Numbered from the stretch's first letter, positions 1 to 9,908 are shown. The stretch is DNA of 64,000 nt from Nematostella vectensis (GCF_932526225.1 NC_064040.1:1679501-1743500), one strand, 5' to 3'. Notes: a model not told the origin generated them from the sequence alone. A program made the numbers and translations.

Positions 1-628
1 AATTACCTCCCTTTAACATAGGCAGCGGACAATGGGAAAGTACCCATTTTTCAGATCAATGTTATGAAAATGACACTATATCATAAAGTTTCATAAGAAT
101 GAAGAAAAAAGGTTAAAGTATGCTAGACCTATACCCTCCTTATCCCCCAGGACAAACTCCATCTCTACGGTATTACCAAACACCACCACCTCCTTCAATC
201 AGACCACTGCCCCTGTCTAGGTTATCACCGGCTACCACTACAAAATGACACTAAAGAGCTTTGATAAAGTAGCACACAGTTTACTAGCTTTGAGGAAAAA
301 TATCATGATTTTATAAAACGTTTCTGTACTTTAATCTTTAAAGAGATAATTCACCACCATGATTGCACTGGAAATGAAATACAGTAACTCTGTCTGATCT
401 CAGAATGTTGTTCCCAATTTAACAACTTGCCAACGTGACTCCAATATATGGTAGGGGACTGACTTTTTTAACTGATCTTGTTTTCTATGTTAAATTTCAC
501 AAAACGATAAGCCCTAGGTAAAGTATGAACCAGTAACATTTAGGTGAGTTCTATTCCACTAAAACGCTGGTCTATGGGAACTGGAAGTGTTGTAACAGCT
601 AGCTTGGTTTCTTTCTTCATCATGTTTA
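1..628. other. 3' flank of FKBP2, no gene seen
   Basis: AT-rich sequence downstream of the FKBP2 stop codon. It probably includes the 3' untranslated region. I see no convincing coding exon or repeat. Confidence 0.5.
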
Positions 629-1850
629 TCACAGATCAGACTTGTCACCAATCTTGAGTAATTCTACTTCAAATATAAGGGTAGCCCCACCTTGGAAATA
701 AAAATGATAATATCGTTAACAAAGGTTAATACGCGGATTCATCTGTAAAGCAATCAGTTATTTTTTATTCGTGAGAAACTGGAATATTTATTATATAGCT
801 GTTGTTTAGAATTTATATAGCAACATGCAAGTGATGTCAACACCTGAGATGACCATTCAAATTAAAGAGAGAAGAAACATAACATTAATGTAAAATTAAA
901 GGGATTTCAAGCCTTTTTATAACAAATTAGTATTCCTACAAAAAAGCCTGGCAATGGTACTGACACTATTTTTTTAATCAAAATAATTCAAAATATAATT
1001 ACCAGGAATCTTGGGTGGGGCTCCACGGTCTCCGTAGCCCATATCAGATGGGATCACAAGCTTTCTTTTTTCTCCAGCACACATACTTTGAACACAAAAA
1101 TATCCCATCTTGTGTGAGATATGTCACAAATAAGATAGATGTAAGCAAACAAAATACTTTCAGATCATAATACTTCCTACAAACAAAATGTGATAAAACA
1201 TACTTTAGTAGGCCCTGATCCCATCCCTTGATAACTTGACCAGTCCCGAGAGTGAACACAAATGGTTCTCCGCGTGGAATACTGCTGTCAAATTCAGTTC
1301 CATCCTCAAGCTTACCCTAAACAAAAGCAAGAGGGGATTTAAGACACATTGAATATAGACCATTGTAGCCATATTGATATACATTGATCTCATTATACTT
1401 CCCATATAGATTAGAATAAGCAACCGCCACCCCTCAACTTTGAATTTTGGAATGGGCGCCCCCTCAAATCGATTGTCCTTCCAATTTTTAGGCTATTGAT
1501 TATTAACGGTATCTATACAAATAGCTAATTTTATCGATTGGAATTGACAATTATCGCTTACTTATCAGTTTTGTCGGTTGAACAAGCCTGGAAATAAAAA
1601 TAAGTACAAGTCTTATTCATTCTTTGTAGAACATCGGACCCTTAAACCAGTTTCTTGAGCGATGTTATCAGGAGGTTACCGTGTAATGCATGTGAAGTGA
1701 GTCCCCCTTGACGGAGCGCCGCTTGCAATCCTTCACTCTCTTCTTCACGCCTATCTGTAGTTTGGTGACTTTCTTCTTCTCTGCCGCAGAAGATGCTGTC
1801 ACAAGGGAAAGAACCAGCACTACGGCCGCTACAACAACGCTAAACTTCAT
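629..1850 (-). CDS. FKBP2: FKBP2-type ER peptidyl-prolyl cis-trans isomerase, complete
   Basis: Four exons on the minus strand: 1850-1680, 1316-1204, 1085-1003 and 690-629. All have GT-AG borders and phases that add up to 142 residues, the length of human FKBP2. The protein starts with a signal peptide (hydrophobic [13 protein letters not shown], then ASSA), followed by the FKBP domain: HMHYT, then [23 protein letters not shown], a KRKLVIPS strand, GYG and GAPPKIPGG. These include the Tyr, Asp, Val-Ile, Trp and Tyr positions of the rapamycin/proline pocket. It should catalyse prolyl isomerisation during folding in the ER lumen. The C-terminus reads KSDL, a variant of the KDEL retrieval signal, which supports ER residence. 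FKBP14 and other FKBPs are less likely because there is no EF-hand region and the length matches FKBP2. Confidence 0.93.
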
Positions 1851-2224
1851 AGCTAGACTAAATTTTAGTGCGTCTACAAAACCACAACAGAAAGTTCCCT
1901 AGAAGGCAATTAGAGAAAATTACAAAACGAGAAATCACACGGAAATCAAAACGCTCTATTGTCGATCAATGAAAATTCTTCACGTGTCCGCGGTTTATTG
2001 AGCCTTGATAGGATTGGGAACTAGAGCTCAGGACCTAACCAGTAGACCTAACAAGTACCACAGGAAACCCAGAATACCCGTGTCATGTCCTTTGTTTTTC
2101 CTTCTCTTCATCAAAGACTGGCCCCTTTCCTCTCCTCTGACTCTGTTACCGATACTAAGCTATACTACAATGTTTGCCAGACGACACCACCTTTTTGACT
2201 TCCAGGCCCAGTGTGCCTGATGTT
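1851..2224. other. FKBP2 upstream region
   Basis: Sequence between the FKBP2 start codon and the first recognisable LINE remnant. It must contain the FKBP2 promoter and 5' leader. A 71-codon plus-strand frame at 2005-2220 has no recognisable content and I do not call it. Confidence 0.4.
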
Positions 2225-2456
2225 GAACTTATACTAAATAAAATGGCAATTGGTGTCCATAAATGGGCTACACTCAATCGTATGGTATCGCAATACAGAA
2301 AACTAAATTAGTGTTTTTTGGTTCCCACAGAATATTTTCGAATCTGGCTGAACCTTCAGTAACCTTAAACAGTTGTCCATGAGCAAGTAAACAGTGCGCG
2401 AGTTCTTGGAGTGGTGTTTGATAACTACCTCACCTGGGGACCTCATACATGTCATA
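2225..2456 (+). mobile_element. LINE reverse transcriptase fragment, left part
   Basis: Degenerate plus-strand coding sequence typical of the later part of a non-LTR retrotransposon reverse transcriptase: a KTKLVFFG motif near 2300 and LGVVFDNYLTWGPH at about 2405-2447. Several stops and frame changes interrupt it. It ends at the TCATA site (2452-2456) where the Polinton-like element begins, and the same reading frame resumes at 15821 (IEQLLAKINI). This is therefore one LINE copy split by the insertion. Confidence 0.75.
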
Positions 2457-2808
2457 GGGGGGGACTAGGGGGTTTGTGAGAAACTAGTGGGGGGCGCGAA
2501 TCGCCCCTCCGGGCCTCCCAGCCCGCTTTCAGTGAAACGAGTGGGAGGCGCGAATCGCCCCTCCGGGCCTCCCAGCCCCACTCACGCGACACCGAAAGGC
2601 TGGGGACTTTCGGTGTCGCGTAGATTAATAACGTCGGGACCACTTCGCGTAGATGGGCAGGTCTACGCAAAACACGCTCCGCGTAGATGGTGTCGGGGAG
2701 GGCCGTGAAAACGAGGAGGGCCGCCGACCTACGGAGTGCGGAATAGCCGTTTTTTGGCCGTAAATTCAAAGCCGCTGGCGTGGCGTTTAAACCTGAGTTC
2801 TACTCGAA
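2457..2808. repeat. Left terminal inverted repeat
   Basis: About 352 bp that pair, in reverse complement, with 15546-15815. The inner 180 bp are almost identical between the two ends. The outer part carries about 80 bp extra here: the segment with GGGAGGCGCGAATCGCCCC is duplicated, and a hairpin is present that the right end lacks. Confidence 0.9.
2585..2620. other. 14-bp stem hairpin inside the left TIR
   Basis: CGCGACACCGAAAG (2585-2598) pairs perfectly with CTTTCGGTGTCGCG (2607-2620) around an 8-base loop. The matching place in the right TIR has only the loop-like GGCTGGGGACTT sequence, so the hairpin is either a left-specific gain or a right-specific loss. Confidence 0.8.
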
Positions 2809-2826
2809 CACCTCGCTCCCGAACTC

Positions 2827-3402
2827 CTAGCGAATTTCTCGCAGCCTCTTTTTCATCTTTTCGCGTGTCTCCAGGGAGGGCCTTTCCCGCTTTTTTTTAT
2901 CACGCGGTGCGAGGCCGTGTCGAGCTCTGATAGCGGCCTTGAGCGCGTAGTTTCTCTCTTGTTCCCGAAGTATTAGCCGAAACTCTTCGTCTGAGATATG
3001 CCCGTCCTGCAGAGCCTTAGAGACCAGCTCGCTGATCGGGTTTTTCTTACTCTCCGCTAAAACCATCGTGTCTTCGTGTTTAGCCACCTTGGTCGTAAGA
3101 CCCCTAGAGACTACCTCCGCGCCCACGACACTGACCAGCCCAGCGACCCCTGCCAGCGGACCGCCGATCAGAACCCCTATCCCACTCAAAGAGACCCCCA
3201 CCCCGGCGCTGGAAAGCGCCCCTGCAGCGATGCCGGATGCCACAGACACAGCATGGGTAACGGCGAAGGCGCGCTTATACTTCTTCCGCACCTGTCGATG
3301 ATGCGTTATCTCGTTGTCTAGAACCGCCTGAGTGTCACATATTTTCTGGAGTCGGAAGCTTTGCACGTCGCCGCCGATGCTTGCCGGAGCGGTGGGCGTC
3401 AT
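2827..3402 (-). CDS. Polinton-like element protein with glycine-rich hydrophobic core, intact
   Basis: Intact frame of 191 residues with no stop or frameshift, one of the few undamaged genes of the element. Residues about 45-105 are a long Gly/Ala/Val-rich hydrophobic stretch (SGIAAGALSSAG through GPLAGVAGLVSVVG), which could be two or three membrane helices or a fusion-peptide-like segment. Basic and acidic helices follow, and the tail is strongly basic (KKKRERPS, KMKKRLREIR). Proteins of this kind recur in cnidarian Polinton-like elements; the function is not known to me. It is probably a virion or membrane-associated protein. It lies just inside the left TIR and is transcribed toward it. 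Confidence 0.65.
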   Translation of the reverse strand: MTPTAPASIGGDVQSFRLQKICDTQAVLDNEITHHRQVRKKYKRAFAVTHAVSVASGIAAGALSSAGVGVSLSGIGVLIGGPLAGVAGLVSVVGAEVVSRGLTTKVAKHEDTMVLAESKKNPISELVSKALQDGHISDEEFRLILREQERNYALKAAIRARHGLAPRDKKKRERPSLETREKMKKRLREIR

Positions 3403-3639
3403 GTGCGTTTGCGGGCAAGTCGGGGGGCAGACGTTGGGAAGCGAGGGGTAAAGGCACCGCTGCTAACTTCGCTGTTTGCCATGCTCGTTATGTCGGACCT
3501 AGGTTAGCTCTAATACGAGGCGAACAGGCTTGCCCTTAAAGGCACCCGTCTACCGCGGTCATCCCTGATCCATATTTGGATACTCGAGACAAACTCAGAG
3601 GAAGATGCTGCGGCACAAACGGGGATGTCGGGCCCATAG

Positions 3640-5044
3640 ACGACTTTCTCGTGCGGCCTCCCGCGGGTTTCTAGGCAAGCGACCCTCGCGCAAAAGCTGC
3701 TCTACGCCGTGCCCGCGACCCCCGTGGAGAGCACGGCCTCAGACATCACCCCACTACTCACGCAGCTAGAGATACACGTGGCTGAGGACAAATCATTCAC
3801 GACTAGGGTCCGAGACGTATTCAAAGAGACAGTAGTCACGCACAAGTCCGCCAAGGAGTCTCGCCGGTGGCTATCGGAGCCTTCCTATTGGTACTGGCCA
3901 CAGCAACTCAACTTTGCGGTCTGGTGCGCAACTGCCGGATGTGGTGTGTCCCTATTCGACCCCGCTTTCGCCACGCTCCCCTCTGTCATCAGGGGATTTC
4001 TAAGGTTTCACGTCTACTTTACCACCCGGAGGATACTATACGAGCTCGGCGCCCCCCTGCCTGGCGACAGCCCGTTCACGCAAAAAGGTAACCCCTACAA
4101 TAAGGCCGCTTTCGAGCGTCTATGTATAGAGTTCGGTTTGCCGCGTAAGCCGGACTTCCGATGGAAAGGCGGGCGGAACCACGGGCTAGGCGATGTGTTT
4201 GTGTTCTACCCGGGGGAGGGGTATCGCAACGTGCACGTGATCCCTGGCTACGACACGGCGGCGGACGAGTACCCGAGCCACCTCAATCTGTTTAGCGACG
4301 AAGGTGGGACGTACAATAGTGGGAAGCAGGTGGGTTACATACGCAACGACGACCACGGGGGCGTGCAATATAGCTGGTTTGCGCCTCCCAAAGGTGAGGG
4401 GGCTGACAAAAGCAGGGCTAGGAAGACTCGATCGCTCGGTCGAGGCGTTCGTCTACACAGTGCTTGGCGCGCAGGTAAACGTCCGTTCCTCTATCGCGGG
4501 GACCGGCGGGCCGGCCATGGAGGCGCAGGCGGAGTTCACGAAGCTGCTTGAAAACGCGATCATAGAAATCGACATCGCTCAAAGCGTGCAAAGGTACCTG
4601 TTAGCCGTGCAGGAGGCCAAGGTGAGACTGAGTCTTGCGGTCGCACCAGGAGTGTGGCTGATGCCGGGCGATCTGGTGATAAACACGCAAAGCGTCGTGG
4701 GCTACAACAATAAGCTGCAGAAAGCCACAGACTCCATGACGCTCGGCGCAAACGCGATCAACACCGAGACAAAGCCAGTCGGTGCTCATAACATGGCCGG
4801 TGGGCATCCTAGGGTGCAACACGTGGCTGACCCTGGGATCGACCGCGTGCCGTCCCGGCGGCGAAGCAAGGCTTCCGCCCCTGCGAAAGTGCACGCAGAG
4901 GGCGCGGCCCCTGCCCCCTCTCCACGTACGCACGCTGCGCATAGCATGACTGCCGCCGGACCGGGCGAAAAAAGTTACCACACCGCCCTCAAGGCGGGGT
5001 TGTCGGCACTCGCGGTGGCCGCGGCGTATTACTTGTTCCGATGA
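3640..5044 (+). pseudogene. Structural-type Polinton-like protein with C-terminal anchor, frameshifted
   Basis: Open from the stop at 3637-3639, but without a clear ATG before residue about 40; the frame at 3709 begins with GTG, which is not a credible eukaryotic start. The first frame runs to about 4390 (SYWYWPQQLNFAVWC, then VQYSWFAPPKG). The family continues in another frame (GLTKAGLGRLDRSVEAF to the stop at 5044). The break lies in GGTGAGGGGGC at about 4391-4401, as expected of a one-base change in a G-run. The C-terminal part has a Pro/Ala linker and ends in a hydrophobic tail (LSALAVAAAYYLF) that looks like a tail anchor. It contains RTHAAHSM at 4925-4948, also found in the opposing gene. 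A minor capsid or penton role is possible but unproven. Confidence 0.6.
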
Positions 5045-6009
5045 CTGCTCTGCATTCGACGAACCAAGAACGCGGCTACGGCTAGAATGAGCAGCCACGC
5101 ATTTTCGCCAAGGAATTTCACCGCTTCTCCTGCAGCCTTAAACACGAAGTTCGCGATGCTGCCTACTAGCCCAGGGAGAAGCTCGCCTAGCTTTTTCCCG
5201 ATGGCCTTAAGCCCGTTACCGACCCCTCTGGCCACGGAGGAGAGCGACTTGCCGAGCGACGTCACAATGGCCGCGATCGTCGTCGCTACGGCCAACCCGA
5301 TAGCGGTGACGGTAAAGCCGTACTTTTTGAAGATGGCTTCGATGCGCTCTCTTAGCGGCTTTTGGTTCTCGAGCTCTCGGTTTTCGCGTTCTAGTTCGTC
5401 AATCTCGGACAGCCTCTCCTCGTTGCGCTCACGGGCCCCTTGGCGGCTGCTCTCTGACGTGTTAGGGTCGTCGATGGTCTCCCTGTCTGTGGCTACCACC
5501 CCTTGCAGCTCTTAGACTCGTTCTGTGTTCTCCTGGATGACCGCGTCTATCTCTGCCACGGACCCCATCGCCAGCTTGAAGCCTCTTATCTTTGCAACGT
5601 CCTGTCGGACGCCCCCGTCCTCATTGAACAGCTGTCTTGGTTTAGACCAACCTCCTTTGTCGAGGTTGCGAACCTGTATTAGCGTCTTTCCCCTCCGGTC
5701 TGACTGGAACCGTATCAGATTCTCGTTAAGGTCTGGGTATTCCTCCCTGAGGGACTGGAGACCGAGTCTTGTCGCTGCACCCTCTGTGATGAACGAGGTT
5801 TCAGCGCTTGCCGCTCCGGCGGTTTGCGTTGCGCTTCGCGTAGCCATGCTATGCGCAGCATGCGTACGCGACAACGTGCTCGTCATTGGGATCGACTCCC
5901 CATCGTCGGTCGGGGTCAAACGGGATAAGGGGCGTCGTCTCGTCGTCCCCCGCTTCGTGATCGGCGGACGCACCCGGCAAGGTATCGTCAATGTCGACGT
6001 CAACATCAC
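5029..6009 (-). pseudogene. Coiled-coil, tail-anchored Polinton-like protein with one internal stop
   Basis: Two frames (6009-5512 and 5499-5029) are in the same phase and separated only by a TAA at about 5512-5514, so this is one gene with a nonsense mutation. The N-terminal half is polar with SETSF-like and KTLIQVRNLDKGGW motifs. The middle is a charged coiled coil (SEIDELERENRELENQ). The C-terminal half is hydrophobic: TAIGLAVATTIAAIVTSLG, a glycine-rich amphipathic region, then NAWLLILAVAAFLVRR as the probable membrane anchor. The start is uncertain because several Met codons lie in the first 55 residues. The 3' end overlaps the convergent gene by 16 bases. RTHAAHSM is encoded at 5845-5868. 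Confidence 0.6.
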
Positions 6010-6108
6010 CCATGATGCGTGCGCATAACTCGTGCTATGCTATATTAGACATGTCCAACAGTCCGCACCATAGCCACGCGGCTTCGTACTTTATGTATAC
6101 ATACGCGT

Positions 6109-6121
6109 ACGATATATAATA
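6109..6121 (+). promoter_or_regulatory. TATA-like box before the capsid gene
   Basis: CGATATATAATAAAC lies directly before the ATG at 6128 in the only gap between the divergent capsid and coiled-coil genes. A TATA-type promoter is plausible from position and sequence; no transcript evidence is available. Confidence 0.35.
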
Positions 6122-6127
6122 AACGTA

Positions 6128-7290
6128 ATGTCAGTCAGAGATAAACTTGACCCCCAACGAACACCCAGAACTCCTCTGGGGTTGAAAGCCGAGAGAACTG
6201 TTCACCGGGTCACTCTCAACCCGTCGACGGCCTCCCCAGGCGAGACGCTATATGTGGCGGTCCCAAAGCTATCGGAAGGCGTCACGCTCGTGCCTGGCTC
6301 CTTGAGGGTCGGTCTCGATCTCTCCATCTCAGGCCATGCAAATAATACCGTCGTGAACAACGTCGGCCGAAATCTCGTGAGCCGCCTGAAAATCATGTTT
6401 GCAGGAGAAACGCTCCAGGACACCAACCGCTACGACGTCTTCAAGACGTATGAGGAGCTTTACCTGTCCAAGGTCGAAAGAGAGGACCGCCTGGAGCAGG
6501 GAATACAGTCAGAAAACATGCGCAAGCTTCGCTCCAAGGCTGGCGATAAAGCGACTAGTAACGCCAAGGAGAACGCTCTAAACGCCGCCCACGGGGCGAG
6601 GTAAACCATCCCGCTAGACCATTCTCTGCTGACGGACCACGGCGCACTGTACCCAAGGGCGCTCTCCGAGGCGCTGCTCTTCGAGATCACGTTCGCAACG
6701 GTTGACCAGGTAGTAGTCAGAAGCGATGCTACCAAATTATCCTATGCCATCAAAAATCTAGAGCTGGAATACGAAAGCCTGAGGGACGACAACCTCGCCC
6801 GGTCTGCAGCCGCCGCCTACCAAAACGGCACAACGTTCTTCTACGAGCAAGTGAACCTTCACAAGACCTTCGTGATTAGCAAAGGGACGAAGAGCATAAT
6901 CAACGAGAGTGTCAACCTGCCGCGAAGGTCTATGAGTGGTCTGTTGCTCCTCTTTGTGGAGCCATACACGGCAGGGGCTCGCGACTCTGAGAAGTTCGTG
7001 TACCCCGACATCAAGAGCGTTCGCGTTACAATCGACGGCATGCCAAACAAGGTCTTCAGCCAGGGGCTGCGCCCCACGGATTTCTGGAGGGAGGCGAAAA
7101 GGCGGTTCGTCTGCCCCTCCACGGGGGGGGCACAGTGGAGCCCCTGCCGCCCCGGCAATCGGCCCCGAGTCGTTCTATGGCGATAACAAGTTTGCTCTGT
7201 GGATCGATCTTCGAACGACGGACGACAGTGCTATCCATGGGGGTCGCCTCCGATTGGTCAATACCCGCGACGATGTGTACCTCGAGGCAA
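6128..7290 (+). pseudogene. Major capsid protein gene of the Polinton-like element, broken and truncated
   Basis: Starts at ATG 6128. The first 158 codons include DTNRYDVFKTYEEL and IQSENMRKLRSKAGD, which I recognise as the capsid-like protein common to cnidarian Polinton-like elements. A TAA at 6602-6604 interrupts it. The same frame then stays open through KLSYAIKNLELEYESL, RRSMSGLLLLFVEPYTAG and KSVRVTIDGMPNKVF. At the G-run 7123-7130 the frame changes, and the protein continues as YGDNKFALWIDLR and RLRLVNTRDDVYLE. It stops matching at about 7285, where packaging-ATPase coding sequence begins, so the capsid C-terminus is missing. A double jelly-roll fold is expected from the family, not visible here. 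It would form the icosahedral shell. Confidence 0.75.
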
Positions 7291-7780
7291 GTTTGACTAC
7301 ATCGTACTCATGTGCCCTACCTTTGTCTACAACAAAACATACGACGGCTTCGGAGAGGGCGACAATCGTCTGTTTGTCATCGCACCTGAGGCGGGTCACA
7401 TCGACATACTGCTGAGGTTTGTCTCCGCTCTCTTCGAAGGCACTAATACGCTAATCATACTCGACGACTGTGCGGCCCCGAAAGACGTGAAGAGGCGCTC
7501 TGACCAGCTCGTCAACTTGGCGTTCAGCGCGCGCCACTTGGGTATTAGCGTGTGGGTGATCACGCAGCAGCTCACCAGCATCACGAAGCCGTTCCGCGAG
7601 AACATCGCGGCCTTGGTGGTCTACTATACCCCGAGCAAGGCGGACATGAAAGCTATCCTGCATGACTACGGCGCGGAGCTCTCAGAAGAGAAGATGAAAG
7701 AGTACATGAAGGCCCTCAAGACGAAAAAGGTACAGTTTTGCTTGCGTCACCCTTATACCATCGCCCTAGTTGAACGGTAA
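7286..7780 (+). pseudogene. A32/FtsK-type DNA packaging ATPase, N-terminal half deleted
   Basis: From GKFDYIVLMCPTF at about 7291 to the TAA at 7778-7780, about 163 codons match the C-terminal half of a Polinton/NCLDV-type packaging ATPase. The Walker B strand is TLIILDDC, followed by VNLAFSARHLGISVWVITQQ (the glutamine-ended sensor strand) and an arginine in PFRENIAALV. The P-loop half is absent: the sequence passes directly from capsid C-terminal coding to this domain within about 10 bases. This indicates a deletion that removed the end of one gene and the start of the next. An intact copy would pump genome DNA into preformed capsids. There is no ATG at a sensible place. Confidence 0.8.
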
Positions 7781-7855
7781 GCGCAGTAAGCCACCGCCCT
7801 AGGGCATAACGCGTGTGTGCACACATAATCACACGTGTTGCACCTTAGCCACGGC

Positions 7856-8536
7856 ATGATGAGCGACGAATACCTTGAGAGTCTTCTTGAGGGGGGCGCC
7901 GCCGAACTCCCGGCCGTCGAGCCGTTGGACTGCTCGACGCATCCTGCCGCAACGGCAACCGGAGGTGAGCAAACTGAGGTAGCAGACGCGAGGGAGAAAC
8001 TCGCGATTCTCGTAGCCTCGGGGAAGTCGAGAGAAATGATAGGCAAGGCCCTGACTCACGACGACGTCAAACGCATGAGCACCGAGGATGTGAGGAAGTA
8101 CGAGAAGCGATACGAGACCGCTCTAGCCAGCCGGACTACAGACGCCCTGGCAGACAGCTTTCTGAAGCTTACGACCAAGCTAGTAGGCATGGCGCTGCCG
8201 ATAGACAGTGTGGTCGATCTTCACAACGACCTAGTGTCCGACTACATCATCAACAACGAGCTCCGTACATTGTGCGGAAGCCTGTCTCTACGCTGCGGTC
8301 GTTTGATGGCTTTAGCCGTCGGGGCGTTACACGTAGCACGTCATGTGAACACCGCCGGAACGGCAAGCGCTGACACGCGGTGTCAACACGAGTTAGCAGT
8401 CGCGGACTCACCAGTGGTTTGCCCCCCCGTAGGGTACGCACAGTGGCGAGTCTGCCATCCCAGAGCAGACGTTCATTTGAAAGCTTGCCACTTCTTCAGC
8501 AACCAAGTAGTTGACACCGCGTGTCAACACAAATGA
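7856..8536 (+). CDS. Polinton-like protein of unknown role, acidic N-terminus
   Basis: The better start is ATG 7856 (MMSDEYLESLLE), since the upstream Met gives an odd leader. The first 75 residues are acidic and alanine-rich. A helical, charged region follows (ALTHDDVKRMSTEDVRKYEKRYE, then LADSFLKLTTKLVGMALP). To about residue 165 (LMALAVGALHVARHV) the protein looks natural. After that, composition changes to Cys/His-rich low-quality sequence that includes two copies of a GACAC...GTGTCAACAC motif (8370-8388 and 8514-8530), so the last 65 residues may come from a frameshift or an inserted segment. I do not recognise a function. Similar proteins appear to be standard cargo in cnidarian elements of this type. 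Confidence 0.5.
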   Translation: MMSDEYLESLLEGGAAELPAVEPLDCSTHPAATATGGEQTEVADAREKLAILVASGKSREMIGKALTHDDVKRMSTEDVRKYEKRYETALASRTTDALADSFLKLTTKLVGMALPIDSVVDLHNDLVSDYIINNELRTLCGSLSLRCGRLMALAVGALHVARHVNTAGTASADTRCQHELAVADSPVVCPPVGYAQWRVCHPRADVHLKACHFFSNQVVDTACQHK

Positions 8537-8766
8537 AGGAACCTCAAGGAAGTACTAGTGCCCAGCCTGCCGGAACGGCAAACGGGTCAGCGGAACCTGC
8601 TGATGAGCATCATCAAGAAGCTGCTCATGAACCTGCACGTACGCCTTCGGCGTTGGCGGAGAGAATCACGAGCCCCGAACCACCCGCGACCCGACCTAAA
8701 CACCCTGGACAAGTCGAAACCGGAAGGCGCTTGGCAAAGTGGAACCGAATTAACAGAACGAAGTAA
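8533..8766 (+). CDS. Small Pro/Ala-rich basic-tailed Polinton-like protein
   Basis: Seventy-seven codons starting at ATG 8533, overlapping the end of the preceding frame. The body is low-complexity (Ala, Pro, Glu, His); the end, GQVETGRRLAKWNRINRTK, is basic. A basic tail of this kind suggests binding to DNA or packaging of DNA into virions, but this is inference from composition. No domain is recognised. Confidence 0.4.
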   Translation: MKEPQGSTSAQPAGTANGSAEPADEHHQEAAHEPARTPSALAERITSPEPPATRPKHPGQVETGRRLAKWNRINRTK

Positions 8767-8911
8767 GAGACACTTCGTGTTGTTCAACACGTTGAGTCGC
8801 CGGTCGCTAGCGAGCCGCTCCCGGGCAATGCAAATCTCGGCTGTTATCCATGGAGTAAGCAGACATTTAGACACGAGGGCCCCACCCATATCCGCACGTC
8901 CGTGCACCGCA

Positions 8912-9136
8912 ATGTCGACGACGCAGCAAAGCAAGATTACAAAGACCATCACCGACGCCGCAGTCATAACCGGCCTCGTCGCCGGTATCGGCTGGGTTGG
9001 GCGCAAGGTCTTACGCGAGGACTTCACCAAAGACCCCTCCGCGAACGCCATGAACTACGCAAAAATGACTGCCGCCGTTGCAGGTGCTGTCGCTTTGAAG
9101 GGTTACCTTGAGGACCAGAAGATCCTGCCCGTGTAG
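8912..9136 (+). CDS. Small membrane protein of the Polinton-like element, intact
   Basis: Seventy-four residues from ATG 8912. The longer frame upstream of this Met is low quality and is not used. Two hydrophobic segments (ITDAAVITGLVAGIGWVG at residues about 10-27 and MTAAVAGAVALKGYL at about 52-66) flank a charged loop, suggesting a two-pass or hairpin membrane protein. It is one of several small membrane-anchored products clustered between the ATPase and integrase genes. Function unknown. Confidence 0.5.
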   Translation: MSTTQQSKITKTITDAAVITGLVAGIGWVGRKVLREDFTKDPSANAMNYAKMTAAVAGAVALKGYLEDQKILPV

Positions 9137-9286
9137 TAGTGTACCTACTGCAGCAGTGCACACCACTGCGCGTGTGAGCCATGTATTAGACTCGTGTACG
9201 TTTCATGCGCATGCGCCGCCGAAGGCATACACAGAGCACGTGAAGTGTGCGCACGTGTAGTGTGCAAATCACAAACACACTACTCG

Positions 9287-9712
9287 ATGGCCTCTAACGC
9301 GATTTTGGTTGGCGGCGCCGTCCTAAACGCGACTGCATTCGTTGGTGGCAACTACCTCGAAAAGTTCCTGTGGAACGATGAGAGCCCTGCCTTAGCTTAG
9401 AAGGAGAGGCACGACAAGGCCCTAGAGAAATACCAACAAGACTATGGGCGCTACCAACAGCGGCGACAAAAAATCCTCGATTGGCAAGCTCAAAGTCGCG
9501 AGAGAGGGTCCCTCGCAAAGCAGAACTTCACCGACACCGACAACGCGCTCAAACTCTACAACCAGACCCGGCCAAAACAATCCCTGGAGTCGATGCGGGC
9601 CCCTGAGCTGTCCGACTACTACATCCCCAGCAAAACGCAGAAGAACGCCGAGTTGGCGTACATTGGCGCCGGCGCTCTCGCCATCGGCTACGCAGCTAGC
9701 CGCTTGCTGTGA
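9287..9712 (+). pseudogene. Coiled-coil, tail-anchored small protein with one internal stop
   Basis: A single phase from ATG 9287 to TGA 9710-9712 (141 codons) is broken only by TAG at 9398-9400. The N-terminus is hydrophobic (MASNAILVGGAVLNATAFVGG). The middle is a Gln/Arg/Lys-rich helix (KALEKYQQDYGRYQQRRQK). LSDYYIPSKTQKN precedes a C-terminal hydrophobic segment, YIGAGALAIGYAASRLL. Hydrophobic ends on both sides of a helical rod suit a membrane-spanning or virion-spike role. No family assignment beyond its recurrence in such elements. Confidence 0.5.
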
Positions 9713-9908
9713 TGCAGCTGCCGTTCCAGCGCTGCGTCTAGGCGTCCTTTTCCCATGCTGCGCGTATACGCATGCGTATGAGATGATTGCGGACCGACCT
9801 TAGGGAGACCGAGCGCTTCGCGTAGCAGTGCGTATGCACGCCCGAGCAGACGGCAAACGCCTGTTGGAGACTGATACACCTGTTGCAATGCATCGCGATA
9901 CTCACGTA

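Noticed and set aside
3068-3321. Plus-strand frames opposite the hydrophobic element protein
   Set aside because: Antisense shadows of the intact minus-strand gene at 2827-3402.
4186-4368. tRNA or rRNA genes anywhere in the window
   Set aside because: I looked for clover-leaf A- and B-box pairs and rRNA-like blocks and found none that I could support.
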